A stretch of DNA of 64,000 nucleotides from the NCBI RefSeq assembly GCF_020073745.1, contig NZ_JAIRAU010000039.1, positions 150,398 to 214,397 on the forward strand, written 5' to 3'. How positions within the stretch are numbered: position 1 is the first letter of the stretch; every line of letters begins with the position of its first letter. A program made the position numbers and the translations under genes. The notes below the pieces were generated by a model, which worked only from the letters and a program-made list of their open reading frames with translations, made no database searches and was not told the origin of the DNA. The DNA is from Nannocystis pusilla. Lineage in GTDB: Bacteria; Myxococcota_A; Polyangia; Nannocystales; Nannocystaceae. Below, piece after piece: positions 12,315 to 20,405 of the stretch.

Positions 12315-15300
12315 ATGGTCCTCCGGCCCCGCCTCGCGCCGAGTTCGCGATCGGCTCGCCCGCGTGCTGGGGCTCACGCGCTGTGCGGATGGATCCCGCT
12401 CGCCCTCGCCCTCCTCGGCGCCCCGGCGGTTCACGCCGCCCCGGTCGAGGACGACTGGAGCGTCGAGCGCAGCGCCGCCGATCCCGCGCTGGTCCAGCAG
12501 CGGTTCGACAAGCTGCGCAAGCAGCCCTTCGACACGGCCCAGTGGCGCGCGCTCGAGGCCGTGCTCGGCAAGGCCGGCCTCGCCAAGAAGATCGAGGCCG
12601 GCCTGTCCCGAACGCCAGGTGACCTGTCCCTCGGGATCCTCGACGCGCGGGCCAAGCTCGGGCTCGGCGATCCACGCGGCGCGGCCGCGCGGCTCGCCGA
12701 GGTCGAGGCGAAGGCCGGCGGTCTGCGCTCGCGCGTGTTCAAGCTGAGGATCGAAGCCTTGCTAGCCGCCGGCGACGCGCGCGGCGCCGTCACTGCGCTC
12801 GAGGCCGCGGCCCTGGCCAACAACGACGACGCCTTGCGGCTGCAGGCGCTCGACATCGCCGACCGTCATCAGCTCGGGCCCGAGGGCCTGCGGCTCGCGC
12901 AAGCCCTGGCCGCCCGCGATCCCAACAACGGCGCGGCCCAGCTCCGCCTCGCCCGCATGGCTGCCCGCGCCGGCCAGGCGGCGACGTCCGAGGCCGCGTA
13001 TGCGAAGGCCGTGGCCCACCTTCGCGGCGGCGATCAGCTGCGCGCGCGCGAAGAATGGGCGCGCGCCCGCATCGTCAGCGGCGACGCCGCCGGCGCCGGA
13101 GAGCTGGCGTGGGCCCAGGTCGAGGCGACGCGCGTCGGCAGCCCCGAGCGCGCGGCCGCGTGGGACCTGGTCCTCGAGGCAGGTGCGCGTCAAGCCGGCG
13201 GGGACACGCCGGCGCGGATCGAGAAGTTCCTCGCCCGCGCCGATCAGGCCCACGACGGCGCCGGCTGGCGCGCCCTGGCCCGGGCGCAGACGGCCGGCGG
13301 CGCCGATCCGGTCGACGCCTGGCGCCGCGCGCTCGCGGCCGATCCCGACGACCCCGAGGCACGTGCTGCTTTGGTCATGTCCCTCGAGTCAGGTGGCGAA
13401 GCCGACGCGGCCCTGGCCGAGTTCGCCAAGCTCGGGCCCAAGAGCCCCGAACGGCTGCAGCTCGGGCTCGAGCTCGCGGCCCGGCTGATCGGCACCGGCA
13501 AGCGCGAGCTCGGGCTCAAGGTCGCCGCCGAGCTCGAGGCCTCGGCCAGCGTGCAGGGTGACGCGCTGCTGCGCCTGCTCGACTTCTACAACCTCCACGA
13601 CGAACCCGATCGCGCCCTGGTGATCGCGCAACGCCTGGTCCGCGCCCGCCCGCGCGACCCCGACGCCCGCGTCGCCCTCGGCGAGCAGCTGTTCCAGATG
13701 AACCGCGAGCCCGACGCCATGAAGGAGTGGGCGCTGCTGCCGGGCCTCGTCCGGCCCGCCCACGCCGGCTGGGCCCGCCACGCCGAGATCCTCGCCGAGC
13801 ATCGCCGACCCGAGGCCGTCCTGTCGCTGCAGAAGGCCCTCGCCGCCGCCCCGCGCGAGCCGAAGTACCTGCGCCTGCGCGCCATCCTCGAGACCGACGA
13901 TCGCCTGCCGCACCAGGCCCTGGCGACCTGGCAGCAGGTGTTCGACCTCACCCGCGCGCCCGAGCACAGGATCCTCCACGACGAGGCGCGCACGCGCATC
14001 GTCGACGTGCTGGTCGGCGGCACGCTGTCGCAGTTCACCAGCCGCCGCCAGGCGATCGAGAAGCAGGCGCTGCTCGACCTCGACGGCAAGGACACTGACC
14101 TGGCCCATGAGGCAGGTCTCCTGCTCGCCGAGATCTACACGCGCGAGGAGAAGTACGGCAAGTCCGTCGCCGTCCACGAGAAGCTGGTGCGCCTGCGGCC
14201 GCAAGATCCGGAGCGGCTCGCCGAGCTCGCGCTGGCGCTGCGTCGGGCGGGCCGCGGCGACGCGGCCATGGATGCGCTCGAGCGGATGATGACCCTCGAT
14301 CCGAAGCGCAGCGCCGACGTCCTCGCCGAGCTCGCCGAGGTGGCCTTCGAGTCAGGTGACATCGAGCGCGTGCTGCTGGCCGCCGCCCACGCCGAGCTCG
14401 ACAAGGCCGACAGCGCGCGCGTGCTGATCCGGATCGGCGAGCTGTACGAGCGCCGCGGCGAGCCCGAGCAGGCGTCGAAGCTGTACGAAGGATTGCTGCA
14501 GCGCGATCCCACCCACGCGCCGGCGCGGCTGCGCCTGGCCGAGCTCGAGCTGGCCCGCGGCCGACCCGAGCGCGCAGAGGCGATGCTGCGCGAGATCGTC
14601 GAGAAGGGCGGCGCGCCCGAGGTCGTCGAGCAGGCTGGCCGCCGCGCGCTCGACCTCGCCGAGACGCGCGGCGCGATCGCGCCGATCCTCGACCTCGCGC
14701 TCGCGCGGGCGCGCCGCGATCCCAGCGCGGACGAGGGCCGCGGCCTGCTCCTCGATGCCCTCGACCGCACCAGCACCTCCGCGATCAAGGCGTGGCTGGC
14801 CAGCGGCGACGAGCCCGAGCGCGCCGCGCGGACCGGCGCGCTGCGGCGCTCGCTGGTCGAGGCGCTCGCGCGTGGCCCGGTGACCGGTCGATTGCGGGCC
14901 GCCGAGCACCTGGGTCGCCTCGCGCTGCCCCAGACCGCGCTGCCGCTGGCTCGCATGGGCGCCCAGCTGACGCCCCCGCGCGACGCCACGCGGACTGTCC
15001 GCACCGCCTTCGAGCAGGCGCGCGCGGCCGCGATCCAGGCCGCCGGCGCGCTCGACGAGCCCGAGGCCGTGCCGGTGTTCGCCGACCTGCTGCGCACCGC
15101 AGACGCCTCGCGCGAGAGCTGGTATGCGGCCGCGTGGGCGCTCGCCCGCAGCAGCGCCCCGGCGGCGGCCACCGAGCTGCGCCGCTTCGCCGCGCCCGAG
15201 CACGAGGGCCTCATGATCGCGCTCGCGTGCGCCTCGCTGGCGCGCGGCGGCGACCTCGCCGACCGGGAGCGCGTGGCTCGCCTGGCCGCCACCGCCAGCA

Positions 15301-15860
15301 GCCAGCAGGCCCGGCGGGTCTGCGCGTTCGCCCGCGCGGCCCTGACCAGCGACGACCAGCTCGGGCGCGTCAGCGCCGACCTCAACGCCAGCGATCCGAT
15401 CGTCGCCGCGATCGCCGCCTGGCGTTTCGGACAGATCCGCCGCGACGCCGCGCGCGAGGACGCGGTGGCGACGCTGCTCGCTCGTTACATCGGTCCGCGC
15501 GGGCTCCCGCGCGACGCAGCCCGCGCGGCGCTCGGGCGCCTGCTGGCCCCCACGCCCGCGCGCGTCGAGCTGCCCCCCCTGCCGCCGTTACGCGCCGGGA
15601 GCTGGGAGATCGCCATCGATCGCTGGCTCGCCCAGGCGATCGCGCCGCCCGTCGAAGCCCTGCCCGCCTCGGTCTTGCGGCCCCACACGGCCGCGCTGCA
15701 GCAGGCGCTCACCGCCGCGTCCGCGGGCACGCGCGCCGAGGCGTGGTCCCAGGACCGCTTGCGGCGCCCGTGCGGCGCGAGCGGCGAGCGCGACTGCCTC
15801 GATCTCCGCCCCCTCATCCGCGAGCCGGTTCCGGCCCCTCGCGGGCCCGTCGCGCGTTGA
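12315..15860 (+). CDS. Large TPR/HEAT-repeat exported protein
   Basis: A 1181-residue protein with an N-terminal signal sequence (hydrophobic WIPLALALLGAPAVHA, about residues 28-44, with a probable cleavage site before APVEDD). It has no lipobox, so a periplasmic protein is likely. Most of its length is helical tetratricopeptide-like repeats (for example the segments with PNNGAAQLRLARMAARAG, PDDPEARAALVMSLESGGE and PTHAPARLRLAELELARG). The last third resembles HEAT repeats (AAGALDEPEAVPVFADLLRT). It probably acts as a scaffold. Two FHA genes follow at gaps of 35 and 50 bp on the same strand, suggesting a functional unit. The ATG at 12315 and a GTG at 12312 are both possible starts. Confidence 0.85.
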   Translation: MVLRPRLAPSSRSARPRAGAHALCGWIPLALALLGAPAVHAAPVEDDWSVERSAADPALVQQRFDKLRKQPFDTAQWRALEAVLGKAGLAKKIEAGLSRTPGDLSLGILDARAKLGLGDPRGAAARLAEVEAKAGGLRSRVFKLRIEALLAAGDARGAVTALEAAALANNDDALRLQALDIADRHQLGPEGLRLAQALAARDPNNGAAQLRLARMAARAGQAATSEAAYAKAVAHLRGGDQLRAREEWARARIVSGDAAGAGELAWAQVEATRVGSPERAAAWDLVLEAGARQAGGDTPARIEKFLARADQAHDGAGWRALARAQTAGGADPVDAWRRALAADPDDPEARAALVMSLESGGEADAALAEFAKLGPKSPERLQLGLELAARLIGTGKRELGLKVAAELEASASVQGDALLRLLDFYNLHDEPDRALVIAQRLVRARPRDPDARVALGEQLFQMNREPDAMKEWALLPGLVRPAHAGWARHAEILAEHRRPEAVLSLQKALAAAPREPKYLRLRAILETDDRLPHQALATWQQVFDLTRAPEHRILHDEARTRIVDVLVGGTLSQFTSRRQAIEKQALLDLDGKDTDLAHEAGLLLAEIYTREEKYGKSVAVHEKLVRLRPQDPERLAELALALRRAGRGDAAMDALERMMTLDPKRSADVLAELAEVAFESGDIERVLLAAAHAELDKADSARVLIRIGELYERRGEPEQASKLYEGLLQRDPTHAPARLRLAELELARGRPERAEAMLREIVEKGGAPEVVEQAGRRALDLAETRGAIAPILDLALARARRDPSADEGRGLLLDALDRTSTSAIKAWLASGDEPERAARTGALRRSLVEALARGPVTGRLRAAEHLGRLALPQTALPLARMGAQLTPPRDATRTVRTAFEQARAAAIQAAGALDEPEAVPVFADLLRTADASRESWYAAAWALARSSAPAAATELRRFAAPEHEGLMIALACASLARGGDLADRERVARLAATASSQQARRVCAFARAALTSDDQLGRVSADLNASDPIVAAIAAWRFGQIRRDAAREDAVATLLARYIGPRGLPRDAARAALGRLLAPTPARVELPPLPPLRAGSWEIAIDRWLAQAIAPPVEALPASVLRPHTAALQQALTAASAGTRAEAWSQDRLRRPCGASGERDCLDLRPLIREPVPAPRGPVAR

Positions 15861-15886
15861 CAACGAGGCCGCGCGCGGATGAGGAT
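15857..15886 (+). promoter_or_regulatory. Possible promoter before the first zinc-ribbon/FHA gene
   Basis: A perfect TTGACA (15857-15862) overlaps the stop codon of the TPR gene. GAGGAT follows after 18 bp, 9 bp before the ATG at 15896. The -10 is weak (3/6), so this is tentative. Confidence 0.35.
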
Positions 15887-15895
15887 CCCCGGGTC

Positions 15896-16933
15896 ATGGA
15901 ACTGGGCCTTGCCTGTTCGGTGTGTGGCCACCTCAACCAGCTGCGCGCCGTGAGCTGCGACCGGTGCGCTGCCGTCCTCGCGCCGCAACCGATCGCGCCC
16001 TCCGCGGTGCTGCCGGGCATGGGGGCCCACCCCGCGGTCTCGGCGAGCTCGCCCCCGCGTGGCGTCACCGCGATCTCGACAGCGCCCGCCGCGCCGGTCC
16101 CGGGCGCGCAGCCGCAGCCGTCCGTCGCCCCGAGCAAGCCGCCGGCCACCGTGATCTCGGCCGCGCAGCAGGCCAGCGCCGCGCCGGCGGCCCAGCCCCG
16201 CTTCAACGCCGTGACCGGCGCCCCGCTCGACGCGATGCAGGGCAAGCCTGCCGCCAAGACCATGTTCTTCGGCGCGCTCCAGCAGCAGCACGTCGTGCCG
16301 CGGCTGGTCGTCATCAAGGGTGAAGGCGGCGACGGCGTCACCTACCATCTCAGCGCGACCAATCACGTCGTCGGTCGCAGCACCGGCGAGATCCGCTTCA
16401 ACGAGGACTTCTTTCTCAGCCCCGAGCACGCGCTCTTCAGCGTCCAGGGCAACCGCCTGTTCGCCAAGGATCTCGGCAGCATCAACGGCGTGTTCGTGCG
16501 GATCAAGTCGCCGGTGCCGCTCGATCACGGCGACTGCTTCCTCGTCGGCGAGCAGCTGCTGCGCCTCGACAGCGCCCCGTTCAACGAGCCGGGGCCCGAT
16601 TCCAACCACACGTACAGCTACACCAGCCCGCGACCCGACGCGCGCTTCCGCGTCGTGCAGCTGCTGGCGGGTGGCGGTGAGGGCCGCATCGTCTCCGCGC
16701 AGGGCACCACGCTGACGCTCGGGCGCGAGGCCAACCACATGAACTTCCCGCAGGATCGCTTCATCTCGGGGCGCCACGCCCGGCTCGATTCTGCGTCCGA
16801 TTCGCACCACATCATCTTGACCGACACCGGCTCGCGCAACGGCACCTTCGTGCGGATCAAGGGCGCCGTCGAGCTGTTCCACGGCGACTACATCTTCATC
16901 GGCCAGCAGCTGCTGCGCGTCGAGATCTCGTAA
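15896..16933 (+). CDS. Zinc-ribbon protein with two FHA domains (first copy)
   Basis: A 345-residue cytoplasmic protein. It opens with a small zinc ribbon (CSVCGHLN at residues 7-14 and CDRC about 12 residues later), then a Pro/Ala/Ser-rich linker to about residue 120. Two FHA domains follow. The first carries GRSTGEIRFNEDFFLSPEHA and SINGVFVRI; the second carries GREANHMNFPQDRFISGRHA and GSRNGTFVRI. FHA domains bind phosphothreonine peptides, so this looks like a phospho-dependent adaptor read by Ser/Thr kinases. The ATG is preceded by no clear ribosome site. It lies 35 bp after the TPR/HEAT gene and 50 bp before a paralogue of the same design. Confidence 0.88.
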   Translation: MELGLACSVCGHLNQLRAVSCDRCAAVLAPQPIAPSAVLPGMGAHPAVSASSPPRGVTAISTAPAAPVPGAQPQPSVAPSKPPATVISAAQQASAAPAAQPRFNAVTGAPLDAMQGKPAAKTMFFGALQQQHVVPRLVVIKGEGGDGVTYHLSATNHVVGRSTGEIRFNEDFFLSPEHALFSVQGNRLFAKDLGSINGVFVRIKSPVPLDHGDCFLVGEQLLRLDSAPFNEPGPDSNHTYSYTSPRPDARFRVVQLLAGGGEGRIVSAQGTTLTLGREANHMNFPQDRFISGRHARLDSASDSHHIILTDTGSRNGTFVRIKGAVELFHGDYIFIGQQLLRVEIS

Positions 16934-16983
16934 GCGACATTCGCTTCACGGCCCGTCGCGGCCTGGAGAAGGGGCCTTTCGTT

Positions 16984-18030
16984 GTGATCATCTGTCCGAA
17001 CTGCGGCAAGGAGAATCAGGACCACTACAAGTTCTGCCTCGGGTGTGGCGCACGCCTGCCCGGTGGCGCACCGGCATCCGTGCCGCCGCGGATGGGCCAC
17101 ACCCCCGCGGGGACGCAGATCACCCCGCCCGTCGCGCCGCAGACCTCGGGCGGCACCGTGATCGATCCGCCCAAGCCGACCAGCCAGCCGCCGGTCACCG
17201 TGCCCTCCGCGCCGGCGGCGGCTCCCGCCGCGAGCGCGCCGGTCGAGGCTGCGTCGAGCGGCTGCAACGCGTGCGGCATGGTCAATCCGGCCGGGTTCCT
17301 GTTCTGCGGGCGCTGCGGCAACCGGCTCGCGGGCGCGCCTGTGACTCCGCCGCCGGTGGCGGTCACTCCGCCCGTCACTGCACGGCCTTCGGCCAAGCCC
17401 AAGCTGCGCGCGTTCCTCCACCTCCTGCGCGAGGACGGCAGCGACGGCGGCACCATCGATCTCGAGGACGGTCCGATCCCGTTCGGACGCGACTCGGGCG
17501 CGCCGTTCGATCAGGACTTCTACCTCAACCCCAAGCACTGCGCCTTCACCGTCGAGCCCGAGGGCGTCCGCGTCGACGATCTGAGCCCCGTCAACGGCGT
17601 CTATCGCAAGATCGAGGGCCGGATCGAGCTGCAGCACGGCGACACGTTCCGCGTCGGGCAAGAGCTCCTCTACTACGAAGATCTGCCGGAGGCCGAGGCG
17701 CTGGCCGACGGCACCGAGCGCATGGGCAGCCCGAATCCCGGCTACTGGGGTCGGATCAGCGTGATCGTCGACGGCGGCCGCGCCTGCGAGGCGGTGCCGA
17801 TCGTCGGCAACGAGTTCATCGTCGGCCGCGAGCGCGGCGACCTCACCTTCCCGACCGACGGCTACGTCTCGAGCACGCACTGCCGGATCGGCGGCGACGA
17901 CGACGGCGTGTATCTCGAAGATCGCGGCTCGTCGAACGGCACCTACCTGCGCGTGCGCAGCGGGCAGTGCGTCCCGTTCGGCAGCTTGCTGCTGATCGGC
18001 CAGCAGCTGTTCCACGTCCGCGAGAGCTGA
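16984..18030 (+). CDS. Zinc-ribbon protein with two FHA domains (second copy)
   Basis: A 348-residue paralogue of the preceding gene, starting at GTG (16984). It has two zinc ribbons, CPNCGKEN...CLGCGARL at the N-terminus and CNACGMVN...CGRCGNRL near residue 95, separated by Pro/Thr-rich linkers. Two FHA domains follow. The first has PFGRDSGAPFDQDFYLNPKHC and PVNGVYRKI; the second has GRERGDLTFPTDGYVSSTHC and SSNGTYLRV. The shared layout and C-terminal pattern (IGQQLFHVRES here, IGQQLLRVEIS in the first copy) show a tandem duplication. A phosphothreonine-binding adaptor role is inferred. An AAGGGG lies about 10 bp before the start. Confidence 0.88.
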   Translation: MIICPNCGKENQDHYKFCLGCGARLPGGAPASVPPRMGHTPAGTQITPPVAPQTSGGTVIDPPKPTSQPPVTVPSAPAAAPAASAPVEAASSGCNACGMVNPAGFLFCGRCGNRLAGAPVTPPPVAVTPPVTARPSAKPKLRAFLHLLREDGSDGGTIDLEDGPIPFGRDSGAPFDQDFYLNPKHCAFTVEPEGVRVDDLSPVNGVYRKIEGRIELQHGDTFRVGQELLYYEDLPEAEALADGTERMGSPNPGYWGRISVIVDGGRACEAVPIVGNEFIVGRERGDLTFPTDGYVSSTHCRIGGDDDGVYLEDRGSSNGTYLRVRSGQCVPFGSLLLIGQQLFHVRES

Positions 18031-18077
18031 CGGCCTCGGGCGCGCCAGACCCGGCTCGTGCGCACGAACCGGGCAGT

Positions 18078-18464
18078 CTATTGCGCGGTGGGCACGGGCA
18101 GCGCGCCCGGCTTGAACAGCACCGGGCGCAGCGGCTTGCCCGCGACCTGCTTGTACGTGAACGCCTGCGGCAGCGTGTGCGAGGTGCCGTCGGCGAAGTC
18201 GATGCGCACGTCGACGGCGGCGAACTCCTCGGCCTCGGGCGTCTTCACCGAGATGTGATGCGCGTCCTCGAGGACCACCGCCCGGGCCGAGCGCATCCCG
18301 AAGTAGACGACCGCGGGTCCGTGCCCGAGGAAATCGGAGCCGACCACGCGGACCACCTGGCCGCCGTCGCCGTCGCCCTCGGCTGGTTCGACGCGCAGCT
18401 CGGTCGGGCCGCCGCACGCCGCGACGACGCACGCGAGGACGAGAAAGCGAAGACCGGCGCCCAT
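18078..18464 (-). CDS. TIG/IPT-domain lipoprotein, 128 residues
   Basis: The ATG at 18464 gives a short signal peptide with lipobox VAAC (Cys17). The mature part reads as one Ig-like TIG/IPT domain: ELRVEPAEGDGDGGQVVRVVGSDFLGHGPAVVYFG, then ISVKTPEAEEFAAVDVRIDFADGTSHTLPQAFTY. Such domains are common in cell-surface proteins. The gene follows the sigma factor gene on the same strand. It has its own -10-like TATCTT 6 bp before the ATG and no ribosome site, which supports this start over longer frames. The function is unknown. Confidence 0.85.
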   Translation of the reverse strand: MGAGLRFLVLACVVAACGGPTELRVEPAEGDGDGGQVVRVVGSDFLGHGPAVVYFGMRSARAVVLEDAHHISVKTPEAEEFAAVDVRIDFADGTSHTLPQAFTYKQVAGKPLRPVLFKPGALPVPTAQ

Positions 18465-18470
18465 GGCGGG

Positions 18471-18476
18471 AAGATA
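18471..18476 (-). promoter_or_regulatory. -10-like TATCTT, 6 bp before an ATG
   Basis: On the minus strand TATCTT (4/6) ends 6 bp before the TIG lipoprotein start, consistent with a leaderless transcript. It lies just inside the short gap after the sigma factor gene. Confidence 0.4.
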
Positions 18477-18517
18477 CCACCACGGGCGCCGGCGCGAGCC
18501 GCGAGGGCTCGTCTCGA

Positions 18518-19870
18518 TCACACGACTTCGCGGCGCTTGAGCTCGCGGCGGATCTTGCCGAGCGCCTGCTCCTGGAGCTGCCGGATCCGCTCGCGCGACA
18601 GCGAGTACTGCTCGCCGATCTCCTTGAGCGTGAGTTCGTCGCCGGAGTCGTCGAGGCCGAAGCGCTTGCGCAGGATGTCGGCCTCGATCGGGCGCAGCTG
18701 GGTGATGACCTCACGGACCTGCTCGCTGAGCGCCTCGGCCTCGAGGTTCTCGCCCGGCGCCGCGGCCTCGTCGTCCTCGAGGAAGTCGACCACGCGGCGG
18801 CCGTCCTCGTCGGATACCGGACGATCGAGGCTGATCGCCTGATCGAAGATCACGGTGCCCATGCGCTCGATCTTCTCCGAGGCGAGGCCGGTGTGCTTGG
18901 CCAGCTCGTCGAGCTGCGGCTCGCGCCCGTGCAGGATCTCGAACTCACGGCGGGCGCGCGACAGCTTGTGGTGCGCGTCGATCATGTGCACCGGCAAGCG
19001 GACCTCGCGGCCCTTGTCGGCGATGGCGCGGCTGATCGCGTGACGGATCCACCACGAGCCGTAGGTCGAGAAGCGGAAGCCCTTGCGGTGATCGAAGCGA
19101 TCGACGGCCTTCATCAGACCGATGTTGCCCTCCTGGATCAGGTCCTGGAGCGGCATGCGGCCGTGGTTGAAGCGGCGGGCGATCGACACGACGAGCCGGA
19201 GGTTGGCCTTGACGAACGCGTTCTTGGCGTCGCGCAGCAGCTGCCCGGCTTGCTTGACGCGCTGCACGTACTGCTCGAACGGCTTGCTGCCGTGGCGCGG
19301 CGGGTTGACCTGCATGTTGAGGCCGTCGCGGCGACCGGCCTCGAGCGCCTCGAGATCGGCGTACACGAGGTCGGAGACCACGCCGTCGAGGTCGACCTCG
19401 GAGGCGCGCTCGACGAGCGTGTGGCAAGCGGCCTCGAAGGCGGTGCGCGTAGCTCGGGTCTCGCGGTCGCGGAGATTACGGGCGCTGGCCCGCAGGGCGT
19501 CGAGCTCGCTGCGTGGGACATCCTCGCTCGAGATGCGGGCCTCGATGAGGCCGACGATCGGCTCGACGAACGGCGGATAGGCGAGCATGGCGGCCCAGTA
19601 GGCGCGGCGGAGGTCGGCGATCCGCGTGGCGATGGTGAGCTCTTCCTCGGGGCTCATGACGCCGAGCCCGGCCATCTCGCGGAAGTACACGCCGAGGAAG
19701 TTCGGCGACTCGTCGTTCGCGGCCACCTCGCCGCCTTCACGCTCGGTGCGCGGACGGGCCGGGGTCACGGCAGGGGTCACCGAGCGGGGATTGGCCGCGG
19801 CCAGCGAGGTGCGCGGGCGGGCGCGAGCGAGCTTGGGGGGGGCTCCACGGGTGACTTTGCGGCGTGCCAT
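18518..19870 (-). CDS. Sigma-70 family RNA polymerase sigma factor
   Basis: A 450-residue group-2-like sigma factor. After a basic, Pro/Ala-rich N-terminus, region 1.2 appears at residues 57-85 (NFLGVYFREMAGLGVMSPEEE). Region 2 contains NLRLVVSIARRFNHGRMPLQDLIQEGNIGLMKAVDRFD and the melting and -10 recognition segment FSTYGSWWIRHAI. Region 3 and a region 4 helix-turn-helix ending LSRERIRQLQEQALGKIRREL follow. It is too short for the primary sigma factor and has an insertion between regions 1.2 and 2. It resembles the SigB/SigC/SigD or RpoS-type alternative sigma factors of myxobacteria. Which stress it serves cannot be read from the sequence. GAGG lies 8 bp before the ATG. Confidence 0.92.
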   Translation of the reverse strand: MARRKVTRGAPPKLARARPRTSLAAANPRSVTPAVTPARPRTEREGGEVAANDESPNFLGVYFREMAGLGVMSPEEELTIATRIADLRRAYWAAMLAYPPFVEPIVGLIEARISSEDVPRSELDALRASARNLRDRETRATRTAFEAACHTLVERASEVDLDGVVSDLVYADLEALEAGRRDGLNMQVNPPRHGSKPFEQYVQRVKQAGQLLRDAKNAFVKANLRLVVSIARRFNHGRMPLQDLIQEGNIGLMKAVDRFDHRKGFRFSTYGSWWIRHAISRAIADKGREVRLPVHMIDAHHKLSRARREFEILHGREPQLDELAKHTGLASEKIERMGTVIFDQAISLDRPVSDEDGRRVVDFLEDDEAAAPGENLEAEALSEQVREVITQLRPIEADILRKRFGLDDSGDELTLKEIGEQYSLSRERIRQLQEQALGKIRRELKRREVV

Positions 19871-20405
19871 GATCGACCTCGTTTGGTTGGGGTGCTATCA
19901 AGATTCGGGCCAAGCTAAGGGCGGGGACTTGCGACATCGCGGGAGGCGGAAATCGCGGGAATCGCGGCCGGCAGAAGCCGCTTCGCATTCTGGGGGCCTG
20001 CGCAGGTAGTGTCGGGCAGGCCGGGCCGGGATCACATTCGGACCCCCGTTAGGCACCGCTTTGGCGCCTTTGGCTTCGAGGTCCTACGCAAGTCCGAGGT
20101 GGAAGTTTCATCACCCTCTGCGTCGGTAGAACTGCGCAGATGTGGGTGTGTCCTGGACGCCTTGTCTCACATGGAGCCGCGTGTGAGAGGCTTGACGGGG
20201 CGAAAGAGGCTTGTTCCGCGGACCTGACCCAAACTGGGTACGCGCGACTGCCTCGTCCAGGGCATCGCGGTCTCGGCGCGCGTGATCTTCCTCCGCCAGC
20301 GTGACAACGGGTCACGAGGTTCGAAACCCGCGAGACACCGCTGTCATTCCCTCTGACATCGTTGTCGCGCGGGCACGACGCCGCTACGCGACGATCGGAC
20401 GCAGG
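19871..20405. other. 535-bp intergenic region, no recognised gene
   Basis: The region lies between the sigma factor gene (which reads away from it) and the 3' end of the methyltransferase gene. Its GC content is lower than the flanks. It has CTCACA...TGTGAG (about 20166-20187), GTGAC...GTCAC followed by GGTTCGAAACC (about 20300-20326), and TTGACG near 20194. None folds as a tRNA by eye. A small RNA is possible but unproven. Confidence 0.4.

Noticed and set aside
20290..20340. Possible tRNA end near GGTTCGAAACC
   Set aside because: The T-loop-like TTCGAAA has only two flanking base pairs, and no acceptor or anticodon stem can be drawn around it.
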